Shown here: piece by piece, positions 8,696 to 17,460 of the stretch
Position numbering within the stretch: the stretch's first letter is position 1
How the letters are laid out: the number at the start of each line of letters is the position of its first letter
Source of the DNA: an uncultured Paracoccaceae bacterium
GTDB lineage: Bacteria; Pseudomonadota; Alphaproteobacteria; Rhodobacterales; Rhodobacteraceae
DNA length: 64,000 nucleotides
Reading direction: 5' to 3'
NCBI GenBank assembly: GCA_947494445.1
Contig: CANLVD010000015.1
Location: 27,688 to 91,687, forward strand
Notes under the pieces: model-generated
Databases searched by the model: none
Told to the model about the DNA's origin: nothing
The model's input: only the letters and a program-made list of their open reading frames with translations
Translations under genes and position numbers: made by a program

Positions 8696-8890
8696 ATGTC
8701 TGAGTTCTTCAACGGATTGCTGAAGTTTCGCCGTGGCCCCTGGGAGATGGTGGCGACGGTTCTGATCGCGCTTGGCGTCTTCATGCTGATGCAGCCCTTT
8801 GCCTTGTGGATGTTCACCTATTCCTTTGTCACCACACTGGTGGGCACGGTGATGTTCATCATCGTGAGCCATTTTCCGGAGGGGGATTGA
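8696..8890 (+). CDS. Small two-helix membrane protein of the transporter operon
   Basis: A 64-aa protein starting MSEFFNGLLKFRRGPWEMVA with two hydrophobic segments (about 18-36 and 39-57) separated by a short polar turn. I do not recognise a family. It is not the DUF2160 protein known from glycerol ABC operons as far as I can judge. It lies between the permease and ATPase genes and its stop overlaps the ATG of the VOC gene by one base, so it is co-translated with the importer. A role as an accessory subunit is inference. Confidence 0.7.
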   Translation: MSEFFNGLLKFRRGPWEMVATVLIALGVFMLMQPFALWMFTYSFVTTLVGTVMFIIVSHFPEGD

Positions 8891-9264
8891 TGGAGTTTCA
8901 ATCGCTTTGCCCGATCCTGCCGGCCCGTGATCTGGATCAGACCCGCGCCTTTTACGAGGCGATCGGGTTCGAGACCGAAGGGGTGTGGGAGGATTACGGA
9001 TATCTGATCATGCGCCGCGATGGTGCGGAGGTGCATTTCACCCATCGTCCCCAGATGCAGGCGGTTGCGGGCGAACATGCGGGCTATCTCAGGGTGCGCG
9101 AGATAGATGCGCTGTCCGATCACATCGCGGGGCTTGGTCTGCCCGGTGACGGCATGCCCAGCTTTTGTGCCGCGGCCGACATGCCCTGGGGCATGCGCGA
9201 GGCCTCCTGGATCGACCCGAACGGAACATTTATCAGGGCAGGGGCCTTCATCGATCATGGCTGA
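8890..9264 (+). CDS. VOC/glyoxalase-fold protein (bleomycin-resistance type)
   Basis: A 124-aa protein starting MEFQSLCPILPARDLDQTRA, with the single-domain vicinal-oxygen-chelate pattern (LPARDLDQTRAFYEAIGFE, then DPNGTFIRAG near the end). Relatives include bleomycin-binding proteins and glyoxalase-like enzymes. The metal-ligand set is not clear, so it could be a binding protein, an epimerase-like enzyme or a protective protein. It overlaps the small membrane protein by 1 bp and the following ATPase by 8 bp. The frame upstream of 8890 belongs to the previous gene. Confidence 0.8.
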   Translation: MEFQSLCPILPARDLDQTRAFYEAIGFETEGVWEDYGYLIMRRDGAEVHFTHRPQMQAVAGEHAGYLRVREIDALSDHIAGLGLPGDGMPSFCAAADMPWGMREASWIDPNGTFIRAGAFIDHG

Positions 9265-10354
9265 GATTGTCATCAAGAACGTCCGCAAGGAATTCGGCGA
9301 TTTTGTCGCCGTGAAGGAAAGCTCGTTTACCATCGAGGATGGCGAGTTTTTCATGCTGCTTGGCCCCTCGGGCTGCGGCAAGACCACCACATTGCGGATG
9401 ATTGCAGGGTTGGAACTGCCCACAAGCGGCGAGATTTTCCTTGATGGGGAAGAGATCAGCCAGCGCCCGCCGTCCCAGCGCGACATTGCCTTCGTGTTCC
9501 AGATGTTTGCGCTTTATCCGCATATGAATGTGCGCAAGAACATCTCGTACCCGCTGATCAGTCAGGGCATGCCCAAAGCGCAGGTCAAGGCCAAGGTCGA
9601 TGAGATTGCGGGCATCCTTGGCATTGGTGACATCCTGAACCGTCCCGTTGGGGGACTGTCGGGCGGGGATCGTCAGCGGGTGGCGCTTGGGCGCGCGATT
9701 GTGCGCGATCCCAAGGCCTTCATGATGGATGAGCCGCTGGGTGCACTGGATGCGGAGTTCCGTGAGCATATGGCCGAGGAATTGCGTGCGCTGCATGACC
9801 GGATGAACGCGACCACGGTCTATGTGACCCATGACCAGCTCGAGGCCATGCAGATGGGCGACAAGATCGTGGTGATGAACAACGCGGTTGTCGAGCAGTT
9901 CGGCACACCGCAGGAGATTTATGACAAGCCCGCGACCATGTTCGTGGCCGACTTCATCGGCTCGCCGTCGATGAACTTTCTGCCCTTTGAAGGGGCACTG
10001 GATGCAGGTGCCGCCAGCGTATCCCTGCATGATCAGACCATGTCGGTGCCGCAACAGCGCGAAGCGGCCTCGGGCAGGCTGGTTTTTGGGGTGCGGCCTG
10101 AACATGTGCGGCTGAGCGATGCCGGGGCCTATCGCGGCGAAGTGCTGGCCAGCGAATATCTCGGCACGACCCAGATCGTCACGCTGGAGACGGCCAATGG
10201 GCCCCTGAAGGCGCGTGTCGGCTCGGAACAGGTGGCCAAGGTGGGTGAAAAGGTCGGCCTGTCATTCCGCCCGGAGACGGTCACGCTCTTTGACGAGGCC
10301 TCGGGCCGCGCGCTTAGATCCGAACTCAATGAAGGGGTGCTCGCCCATGGCTGA
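9257..10354 (+). CDS. Carbohydrate ABC transporter ATP-binding protein (first)
   Basis: A 365-aa ATPase of the MalK/UgpC class. Walker A is GPSGCGKTT (36-44), the Q-loop is in FVFQMF (Q82), the signature is LSGGDRQR (134-141) and Walker B is FMMDEP (155-160), with VTHDQ as H-loop. A C-terminal TOBE-like regulatory domain follows (about 235-365). The signature has Asp where most family members have Gln or Glu (LSGGQ). The ATG at 9257 overlaps the VOC gene by 8 bp; the longer frame from 9107 is a shadow of that gene. Confidence 0.95.
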   Translation: MAEIVIKNVRKEFGDFVAVKESSFTIEDGEFFMLLGPSGCGKTTTLRMIAGLELPTSGEIFLDGEEISQRPPSQRDIAFVFQMFALYPHMNVRKNISYPLISQGMPKAQVKAKVDEIAGILGIGDILNRPVGGLSGGDRQRVALGRAIVRDPKAFMMDEPLGALDAEFREHMAEELRALHDRMNATTVYVTHDQLEAMQMGDKIVVMNNAVVEQFGTPQEIYDKPATMFVADFIGSPSMNFLPFEGALDAGAASVSLHDQTMSVPQQREAASGRLVFGVRPEHVRLSDAGAYRGEVLASEYLGTTQIVTLETANGPLKARVGSEQVAKVGEKVGLSFRPETVTLFDEASGRALRSELNEGVLAHG

Positions 10355-11342
10355 GGTTGTTCTGAACGATGTCTCCAAGTCTTTCGGCAAGACCGTGGCT
10401 GTTGACGGCATCTCCATGACCATCCCGGATGGTGCTTTTGTTGTCATGCTGGGGCCCACAGGAGCGGGCAAGACCACGACCTTGCGGCTGATTGCGGGGC
10501 TGGAGAAACTGGACCGAGGGTCTGTGAGCATCGGCGGGCGCGATGTCGGAGAAGAGACACCCGCGCAGCGTGATGTCGCCATGGTGTTCCAGCAGTATTC
10601 GCTTTATCCGCATCTGAGCGTGCGGGACAATCTGGCCTTTCCGCTCCGCTCGCCCATCCTCAAAACGCCCGAAGCCGAGATCACCCGCAAAGTGGCGGAT
10701 GTGGCAGATGTTCTGCAGATCTCGCACAAGCTGGACAACAAGGCGACGGAATTATCGGGTGGTGAGATGCAGCGCGTCTCGATCGGGCGGGCCTTGGTGC
10801 GCGATCCCGCGATCTACCTGATGGATGAGCCGCTCTCCTCGCTTGATGCCAAGCTGCGCACCGATTTGCGGGTGGAGCTTAAGCGCATCCAGGCAAGTCT
10901 TGGTGCGACGCTTCTATATGTGACCCATGACCAGATCGAGGCGATGACCATGGCCACCCATGTGGGAGTGCTGAACGAGGGCAGGCTGGTGCAGTTCGGC
11001 ACCCCGCGCGAGATCTACGAGAACCCCAATTCGCTTTATGTGGCCAGCCGTCTTGGCCTGCCGCGCATCAACATTCTGCCGGCGGACATCTTCGGGTCCG
11101 CCCCCAACGGGGCAACCCAGATCGGTCTGCGGCCCGAGCACATCACTCAAGGAGAAGGCACGCCAGCGGAAGTGCGCCGGGTCGAACATCTGGGTGATCA
11201 GACGCGGCTGCACTTGCGTCTGCAGGGTCATGAGGTGATCACGCTGGCGCAGGACGGGCATGATTATGCCCCCGGCGCCACGCTCAACATCGCCCCACGC
11301 AATCCTTTGTCCTTTGACGCAAACGGCAATCGCCTGTCCTGA
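10347..11342 (+). CDS. Carbohydrate ABC transporter ATP-binding protein (second)
   Basis: A 331-aa MalK-class ATPase with Walker A GPTGAGKTT (36-44), signature LSGGEMQR (136-143), Walker B YLMDEP (157-162) and VTHDQ. The TOBE part is shorter than in the first ATPase. The start overlaps the stop of the first ATPase by 8 bp in exactly the same way as that gene overlaps the VOC gene (ATGGCTGA). Two distinct ATPases suggest a heterodimeric motor, as in some glycerol and polyol importers. Confidence 0.95.
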   Translation: MAEVVLNDVSKSFGKTVAVDGISMTIPDGAFVVMLGPTGAGKTTTLRLIAGLEKLDRGSVSIGGRDVGEETPAQRDVAMVFQQYSLYPHLSVRDNLAFPLRSPILKTPEAEITRKVADVADVLQISHKLDNKATELSGGEMQRVSIGRALVRDPAIYLMDEPLSSLDAKLRTDLRVELKRIQASLGATLLYVTHDQIEAMTMATHVGVLNEGRLVQFGTPREIYENPNSLYVASRLGLPRINILPADIFGSAPNGATQIGLRPEHITQGEGTPAEVRRVEHLGDQTRLHLRLQGHEVITLAQDGHDYAPGATLNIAPRNPLSFDANGNRLS

Positions 11343-11363
11343 ACATCTGCAAGGAGATCACTC

Positions 11364-12983
11364 ATGAGCCAGTTCCTGAACCTCAAAGACGCGCTTGTCA
11401 CGGATGCGATTGACGGGTTGTTGCAAGGCGCAGGCGGGGCGCTGACCCGGCTGGATGGCTATCCGCACATCAAGGTCGTCTGCCGGGCCGATTGGGACAA
11501 ATCCCGGGTCGCGCTGATCTCGGGCGGTGGATCGGGACATGAGCCGGCGCATGCGGGTTTCGTGGGCGAGGGGATGCTGACGGCGGCTGTTTGCGGCGAG
11601 GTTTTCGCCTCGCCGTCTGTCGATGCGGTGCTGGCAGGCATTCTGGCAGTGACCGGTGAGGCTGGCTGTCTCTTGATCGTCAAGAACTACACCGGCGACC
11701 GGCTGAATTTCGGACTGGCAGCGGAACGGGCGCGCGCCTTTGGCCTTAAGGTCTCCATGGTGGTGGTTGATGATGACGTGGCCCTGCCGGATCTGCCTCA
11801 GGCGCGCGGTGTGGCAGGCACACTTTTTGTCCACAAGATCGCGGGCGCGATGGCAGAGGATGGCGCGGATCTGGCCGCGATTACAAGGGCCGCGGAAGAC
11901 GCGATCACCGGCATGGCCTCCATCGGCATGTCGCTTGACACCTGCACCGTGCCGGGGTCCGTCAAGGAAGACCGGATCGCGGCTGGCATGGCTGAACTGG
12001 GCCTTGGCATCCATGGCGAGGCGGGCGTGGAACAGGTTGATTTTTCCAATGCGGCCTCGGCCATGCACATGGTCATGAGCAAGCTTGCCCCCCATATGGG
12101 TGATGGCCCGGTGGTGGCGCTTTTGAACAATCTGGGCGGCACCACACCCCTTGAGATGTCCGTTCTGGCGGGTGAAATGGCCCGTGAAAACCCGCAGATC
12201 CGTTTCGTGATCGGGCCTGCGCCGATGATGACCTCGCTTGATATGCACGGGTTTTCGGTCTCAATCCTGCCCCTGAGCAGCGAGACCGAGGCGCATCTGG
12301 CCCGCCCCGTGCCGCTCAGCGCGTGGCCCGGTATGCAGGCAACCGGCATGCCCAAACCCTGGCCGCTGCCCGATGGGTTGAGCCCGATCAAGCCAATCCC
12401 TTCGGACAATCCCAAGACCCGCGACGTGATCGAGGCCTGTTGTGACCTGCTGATTGCGTCCGAGGATGATCTGAACCTGCTTGATGCCAAATCCGGCGAT
12501 GGCGACACCGGCTCGACCCTGTCCACAGCGTCGCGTGCCCTGAAAGGTGCGCTCGACCGGATGCCGCTTGCGGATCTCACCCAGCTGTTCCGCGCCGTGG
12601 GCAATGAGCTGAGCCAGACCATGGGCGGCTCGTCAGGTGTGATCCTCGCGATTTTCTTTGGGGCAACGGGGGATGCCTGCGCAAATGGCCAGCCGGTCGA
12701 CAAGGCGCTGATGTTGGGGCTTGAGCGGATTTCGCAAGTGGGCGGTGCCAAGGCAGGTGACCGGACCATGATCGACGCGCTGGAACCGGCCCTGACCGCC
12801 CTTGGACAGGGCATCGGGGCAGCGGCGGCCGCCGCGCGCAAAGGCGCAGACGCGACCGCCTCCATCGGTCAGGCCAAGGCCGGACGGGCGTCCTATGTGC
12901 CCGAGGAAAACCTCATTGGCCACAATGATCCCGGGGCCGAGGCCGTAGCCCGTCTGTTTGAGGGGCTTGCCGCCCGGTTGTAA
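11364..12983 (+). CDS. Dihydroxyacetone-kinase family kinase (DhaK-DhaL fusion)
   Basis: A 539-aa ATP-dependent kinase with an N-terminal DhaK domain (about 1-335: GGGSGHEPAHAGFVG at 54-68, substrate-binding His about 217 in GIHGEAGVEQ) and a C-terminal DhaL nucleotide domain (about 350-535: AKSGDGDTG at 375-383). The family phosphorylates dihydroxyacetone, and some members act on four-carbon ketoses such as erythrulose. The true substrate here should be a short ketose made by the isomerase or dehydrogenase of the same operon. AAGGAG precedes the ATG by 7 bp. Confidence 0.93.
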   Translation: MSQFLNLKDALVTDAIDGLLQGAGGALTRLDGYPHIKVVCRADWDKSRVALISGGGSGHEPAHAGFVGEGMLTAAVCGEVFASPSVDAVLAGILAVTGEAGCLLIVKNYTGDRLNFGLAAERARAFGLKVSMVVVDDDVALPDLPQARGVAGTLFVHKIAGAMAEDGADLAAITRAAEDAITGMASIGMSLDTCTVPGSVKEDRIAAGMAELGLGIHGEAGVEQVDFSNAASAMHMVMSKLAPHMGDGPVVALLNNLGGTTPLEMSVLAGEMARENPQIRFVIGPAPMMTSLDMHGFSVSILPLSSETEAHLARPVPLSAWPGMQATGMPKPWPLPDGLSPIKPIPSDNPKTRDVIEACCDLLIASEDDLNLLDAKSGDGDTGSTLSTASRALKGALDRMPLADLTQLFRAVGNELSQTMGGSSGVILAIFFGATGDACANGQPVDKALMLGLERISQVGGAKAGDRTMIDALEPALTALGQGIGAAAAAARKGADATASIGQAKAGRASYVPEENLIGHNDPGAEAVARLFEGLAARL

Positions 12984-13001
12984 GGAGAGCGCACAGCGCA
13001 G

Positions 13002-14057
13002 ATGTCGCAGGACGCCAACATAACCAGCACGCCAACGGTCAATGACATTGCCCGTGTCGCTCAGGTCTCGCTTGCCACGGTGGACCGGGTTCTGAACGCG
13101 CGTCCGGGTGTGCGCAAGATCACCGTCGACAAGGTCAACAAGGCGATCGAGGATCTGGGCTATGTTCGCGACACGGCTGCGGCCAATCTTGCGCGCGGGC
13201 GGATCTACAATCTTGTGTTCATCCTGCCCGACACAACAAACGAGTTTATCCGCTCGCTGGAACTGGAAATCGCAGCCCTGACGGATGTGCTCAAACGCGA
13301 CCGCACCAAGATCACCAACATGCGGGTCGCAGCCTTTGATCCGATGGCGCTGTCACGCGCGATGAATGAAATCGATCCGGCCAAGGTCGACGGCGTGGCG
13401 ATCTTCGGCCCCGAAACCCCGTCCGTGCGCGACAGCATCGCACGGCTCCGCGCGAGCGGCATTTCGGTCGTCTCGCTGGTCGCCGACATCCCAAGTTCCG
13501 AGCGTGATCATTACATCGGCGTGGACAACATTGCTGCCGGGCGCACGGCAGCGCAGCTTCTGGGACGTTTTGTCGGTGACAAGGCAGGGCGCATTCTGGT
13601 GCTCACAGGCTCCATGCTGGCACGCGACCATCTGGAACGCAGGCTCGGCTTTGACGAGGTGATTTCCCGCGATTTCCCTCATCTTGACGTCATGGCCTCG
13701 CTTGAGGGGCGCGATGACCCGGCGCTGGTCGAAACCCTTCTGCCGATTGCCCTGAAGGGTGCACGCGACGTGATCGGCATCTATTCCTCGGCTGCGGGCA
13801 ATGACGGGCTGGTGCGCTATCTGGACGCCCATCCCGAGCACAGCCAGTTGAAGATTATTGCCCATGAATTGACGCCGCTGTCGCGCATGGCCCTTGGCAA
13901 AGGCCAGTTTGATGCGGTCATATCACAAAATGCCGGACATCTCGTGCGCTCGGCGGTGCGGGTGCTCAGGGCCTATAGTGACAAACTGCCGATCAACTCG
14001 GCACAGGAACAGATACGGATCGACATTTACCTGAAAGAAAACATGCCGCTTGATTGA
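13002..14057 (+). CDS. LacI-family transcriptional regulator
   Basis: A 351-aa protein with an N-terminal helix-turn-helix (TVNDIARVAQVSLATVDRVL, about 12-31), the LacI hinge (LGYVRDTAAANLARG) and a periplasmic-binding-protein-like effector domain (about 65-345). It lies inside the operon between kinase and isomerase, 18 bp after the kinase, so it probably regulates this operon in response to the imported sugar or a derivative. The palindrome at 5237-5254 is the likely target. Its helix 2 reads LATVDRVLN rather than the commoner SxxTVSRVLN. Confidence 0.93.
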   Translation: MSQDANITSTPTVNDIARVAQVSLATVDRVLNARPGVRKITVDKVNKAIEDLGYVRDTAAANLARGRIYNLVFILPDTTNEFIRSLELEIAALTDVLKRDRTKITNMRVAAFDPMALSRAMNEIDPAKVDGVAIFGPETPSVRDSIARLRASGISVVSLVADIPSSERDHYIGVDNIAAGRTAAQLLGRFVGDKAGRILVLTGSMLARDHLERRLGFDEVISRDFPHLDVMASLEGRDDPALVETLLPIALKGARDVIGIYSSAAGNDGLVRYLDAHPEHSQLKIIAHELTPLSRMALGKGQFDAVISQNAGHLVRSAVRVLRAYSDKLPINSAQEQIRIDIYLKENMPLD

Positions 14058-14078
14058 CCACGGCAAAGGGGAGAACAG

Positions 14079-15134
14079 ATGAAAACCATCAAGGGACCAG
14101 CGCTGTTTCTGGCGCAATTCGCAGGCGATGACGCGCCGTTCAATTCCTGGGATGCGATTACCAAATGGGCAGCCGATTGCGGATACAAGGGCGTGCAGGT
14201 GCCAAGTTGGGACGGCCGTCTGATCGATCTTAACAAGGCCGCGACCTCAAGGGACTATTGCGACGAATTCAAGGGTGTGGCCACTGCCAATGGCGTTGAG
14301 GTGACTGAATTGTCCACCCATCTGCAAGGCCAGCTGGTCGCGGTGCACCCGGCCTATGACGATGCCTTCGACGGCTTTGCCGACCCGTCCGTACGCGGCA
14401 ATCCCGCTGCCCGTCAAGTCTGGGCTGTGGATCAGGTCAAAAAGGCCTTGTCTGCCTCCAAGAACATGGGGATCGGCGCGCATGCGACCTTCTCCGGCGC
14501 GCTTGCCTGGCCATATGTCTACCCCTGGCCCCAGCGCCCCGCCGGTCTGGTCGAGACCGCCTTTGACGAACTGGCCAGCCGCTGGCGGCCCATTCTGGAC
14601 CATGCAGAGGAGTGCGGCGTGGATGTCTGCTATGAAATCCACCCCGGCGAAGATCTGCATGACGGTGCAACATTTGAGATGTTTCTGGAACGCGTGGACA
14701 ATCATGCCCGCTGCAACATGCTCTACGATCCCTCGCACTACGTCCTGCAATGCCTTGATTACATTGACAACATCGACATCTACAAGGACCGCATCAAGAT
14801 GTTCCACGTCAAGGATGCCGAGTTCAACCCGACAGGGCGTCAGGGCGTCTACGGCGGGTTCCAGTCCTGGGTCGACCGGGCGGGCCGGTTCCGCTCGCTT
14901 GGCGACGGGCAGGTCGATTTCTCGGCGATCTTCTCGAAAATGGCCGCCAATGACTTCGACGGCTGGGCCGTTGTGGAATGGGAATGCTGTCTCAAGCACC
15001 CCGAAGATGGCGCACGTGAAGGCGCGCAATTCGTTGCGGATCACATCATCCGCGTGACCGAACGGGCCTTTGACGATTTTGCCGATGGGGGCACGGATGA
15101 GGCGGCAAACCGCAAGATGCTGGGGATTTCATGA
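14079..15134 (+). CDS. Sugar phosphate isomerase/epimerase (xylose-isomerase-like TIM barrel)
   Basis: A 351-aa AP-endonuclease-2-fold protein. Metal-ligand and catalytic motifs are visible: CYEIHPGEDL (Glu about 187), MLYDPSHYV (Asp), FHVKDAEF (His and Asp) and AVVEWE near the end, the usual divalent-metal site. Such enzymes interconvert aldoses, ketoses or their epimers in catabolic operons and often pair with a Gfo/Idh dehydrogenase, as here. Its stop overlaps the next gene (ATGATG). The reaction is not predictable from sequence alone. Confidence 0.88.
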   Translation: MKTIKGPALFLAQFAGDDAPFNSWDAITKWAADCGYKGVQVPSWDGRLIDLNKAATSRDYCDEFKGVATANGVEVTELSTHLQGQLVAVHPAYDDAFDGFADPSVRGNPAARQVWAVDQVKKALSASKNMGIGAHATFSGALAWPYVYPWPQRPAGLVETAFDELASRWRPILDHAEECGVDVCYEIHPGEDLHDGATFEMFLERVDNHARCNMLYDPSHYVLQCLDYIDNIDIYKDRIKMFHVKDAEFNPTGRQGVYGGFQSWVDRAGRFRSLGDGQVDFSAIFSKMAANDFDGWAVVEWECCLKHPEDGAREGAQFVADHIIRVTERAFDDFADGGTDEAANRKMLGIS

Positions 15135-16264
15135 TGGCAAATCGCATCAAACTGGGCATGGTCGGCGGCGGCAATGATGCCTTCATCGGTGGCGTTCACC
15201 GCATCGCGAGCCGCATTGACGACCGGTTCGAACTGGTCGCGGGCGCGCTGTCGTCCACGCCCGAGAAAAGCCGTGCCTCGGGCGAGGCGCTGGGCCTGCC
15301 GCGGATCTATGACGACTTCAAGTCCATGGCCATCCGCGAGGCCCGCCTGAAGGACGGCATCAGGGCGGTCGCAATCGTGACCCCTAATCACATGCACTAC
15401 CCGGCCGCGCGCGAATTCCTCAAACGCGGCATCCACGTGATCTGCGACAAGCCGCTCACCTCGACCCTTGGGGATGCCAAGAAGCTGGTGAAGGCGGTCG
15501 AGGCATCTGATGCACTTTTCGTGCTCACCCATAATTACACAGGCTATCCGATGATCCGGCAGGCCCGCGAGATGGTGGCAGCCGGTGACATCGGAGCGAT
15601 CCGCGTGGTGCAGGTCGAATATCCGCAGGATTGGCTGACGGTTGATCAGGACATCAAACAGGCGCGCTGGCGCACGGATCCGGCACGGTCGGGCGCGGGC
15701 GGATCCACAGGCGACATCGGCACCCATGCCTATAATCTGGCAAGCTTCGTGACCGGGCTGGAACTGGATAGCCTTGCCGCCGACCTGCAATCCTTTGTCT
15801 CTGGCCGTCAGCTTGATGACAACGCCCATGTGATGCTGCGCTTCAAGGGCGGGGCGCGGGGCATGCTCTGGTCCTCGCAGGTCGCACCGGGCAATGAAAA
15901 TTCGCTCAAGCTCAGGGTCTATGGTGAGACGGGCGGTCTGGAATGGTCACAGGAAGATCCCAACTATCTGCACCACACCCCCTTTGGCGAGCCGAAACGC
16001 CTGATCACCCGGGGCGGTGCGGGTGCAGGAGCAGCCGCAGGCCGGGTCAGCCGCATCCCGCCGGGCCATCCCGAGGGCTATCTCGAAGGCTTCGCGACCA
16101 TCTATTCCGAGGCGGCCGAGGCGATCACGGCCCATGAGGCCGGCACGTCATGCCCGGATGGCGTGGTTTATCCGGATGTCTATGACGGCTTGCGTGGCAT
16201 CCAGTTTGTCGATGCCTGTGTACGATCGTCTGCGCGCAATGCGGCTTGGGTGAGTTTGGGCTGA
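15131..16264 (+). CDS. Gfo/Idh/MocA-family NAD(P)-dependent sugar dehydrogenase
   Basis: A 377-aa oxidoreductase. The N-terminal Rossmann motif is KLGMVGGGNDAFIGGVHR. The EKP-type catalytic motif reads CDKPLTST (about 110-117), and the DIGTHAYNL motif (about 197-205) supplies catalytic Asp/His. The C-terminal domain is a normal-length alpha/beta fold. It would oxidise or reduce a sugar or polyol carbon with NAD(P). The start is either ATG 15131 or ATG 15134, both overlapping the isomerase stop. It is the last gene of the operon; the convergent P450 gene ends 26 bp downstream. Confidence 0.9.
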   Translation: MMANRIKLGMVGGGNDAFIGGVHRIASRIDDRFELVAGALSSTPEKSRASGEALGLPRIYDDFKSMAIREARLKDGIRAVAIVTPNHMHYPAAREFLKRGIHVICDKPLTSTLGDAKKLVKAVEASDALFVLTHNYTGYPMIRQAREMVAAGDIGAIRVVQVEYPQDWLTVDQDIKQARWRTDPARSGAGGSTGDIGTHAYNLASFVTGLELDSLAADLQSFVSGRQLDDNAHVMLRFKGGARGMLWSSQVAPGNENSLKLRVYGETGGLEWSQEDPNYLHHTPFGEPKRLITRGGAGAGAAAGRVSRIPPGHPEGYLEGFATIYSEAAEAITAHEAGTSCPDGVVYPDVYDGLRGIQFVDACVRSSARNAAWVSLG

Positions 16265-16290
16265 CCGGACGTTCCCGGGGGCAGCGCCCC

Positions 16291-17460
16291 CTACATTCTG
16301 ACCATCAGGCGCTCCAGCCCGTGGAAGTGATACGTGTCAGCGTAGCGTGGTGGCGTTGTGATCGTCAGGTCGGGACAGCGATCAAACAACACCTTCAGGC
16401 CGATCTCGAGTTCCAGCCGCGCCAGCGGTGCGCCGACGCAGAAATGAATGCCTGCGCCAAAGGCCAGATGCTGGGGCTTTACCCGTTCGGCATCAAACCT
16501 GGCCGGGTCAGGATTGGCGCTTGCATCAAGACCGGCGGCCCCCAAGAGCACACCCACCTGATCGCCCCGGGCAAACCTGTGGCCTGCAATCTCGATGTCT
16601 TCCAGCGCGTAGCGGGTGAACATGTGCAAGGGTGGATCGAAGCGCAGGATCTCTTCCACCAGCCCTGGCGTGACCATGCTGACGCCATGTTCCAGCATGG
16701 CTTTCGCGCCATTGCCCAACGTGTGCACGGTCGCCTCATGGCCTGCATTCAGCAACAGGATCGCGGTCGTGATCATCTCTGCCTCGCTCAGCCGGTCGCC
16801 TTCGTCATGGGCGCGGATCAGGGCACTGAGCAGATCTTCGCCCGGGCGTTTGCGCCGCTCGGCGATGATGTCTTTCAGATAGTCCGTGAACGCCAGACTT
16901 GCCGCAACCGCCCGGTCTTCCACCGCCCGGTCCCGGCTCGCCTGATACATCGCGACCATTGCGTGCGACCAGTCGAGCAACTGATCAGCCATGGCATCGG
17001 GCAGGCCCAGCAGGCGGGCGATCACGATCACCGGCAGGCGTTCGGCATAGGATTTCAGCAGATCAAAAGGCTCGTCAGGAAACCGGTCTATCAATTGCTG
17101 CGCAAGCGTCTCGATCTCAGGGGCAAGATTGGCCACCCGACGCGAGGTGAACTCGCGGAGCACCAGACCGCGCAACCTTGTGTGGCCCGGCGGCTCGCGT
17201 TCCAGCATGGAATGGGCCTCGATCTCGTAGAACGGGATCAGATGCTCAGGCACCGGCGTCCTGAATTCTGCAGGTTGCTCACGCCCGAACCGGCGATCTT
17301 TCAGGATCCCATTGCCCATCTCGAACCGGGCAGCACAGGCAAAGCCGTAATCGTCCCAGTGAAACAGCGGACCCAGCGCGCGGGCACGGTCATAGAACGG
17401 GTAAGGGTTCTGCACAAACTCGGGCGCGCGGGGCGATTGGCTCAGACGCGGCAGGCTCAC
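16291..17460 (-). CDS. Cytochrome P450
   Basis: A 389-aa soluble bacterial P450. The heme-ligand loop reads FGAGIHFCVGAP with Cys about 341, the ExxR motif is EILR, and the I-helix motif is NAGHEATVH, in which the usual acid-Thr pair is Glu-Ala-Thr. It starts with GTG at 17460, overlapping the stop of the upstream PLP-enzyme gene by 4 bp (GTGA). No ferredoxin or reductase gene is adjacent, so electrons must come from elsewhere. Bacterial P450s of this type hydroxylate small molecules; the substrate is unknown, but operon partnership with a trans-sulfuration-family enzyme points to amino-acid-derived chemistry. Confidence 0.95.
   Translation of the reverse strand: MSLPRLSQSPRAPEFVQNPYPFYDRARALGPLFHWDDYGFACAARFEMGNGILKDRRFGREQPAEFRTPVPEHLIPFYEIEAHSMLEREPPGHTRLRGLVLREFTSRRVANLAPEIETLAQQLIDRFPDEPFDLLKSYAERLPVIVIARLLGLPDAMADQLLDWSHAMVAMYQASRDRAVEDRAVAASLAFTDYLKDIIAERRKRPGEDLLSALIRAHDEGDRLSEAEMITTAILLLNAGHEATVHTLGNGAKAMLEHGVSMVTPGLVEEILRFDPPLHMFTRYALEDIEIAGHRFARGDQVGVLLGAAGLDASANPDPARFDAERVKPQHLAFGAGIHFCVGAPLARLELEIGLKVLFDRCPDLTITTPPRYADTYHFHGLERLMVRM

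Noticed and set aside
11798..12865. 355-codon open frame antisense to the kinase gene
   Set aside because: Ser/Ala/Pro-rich shadow of the DhaK-DhaL gene, which has all family motifs.
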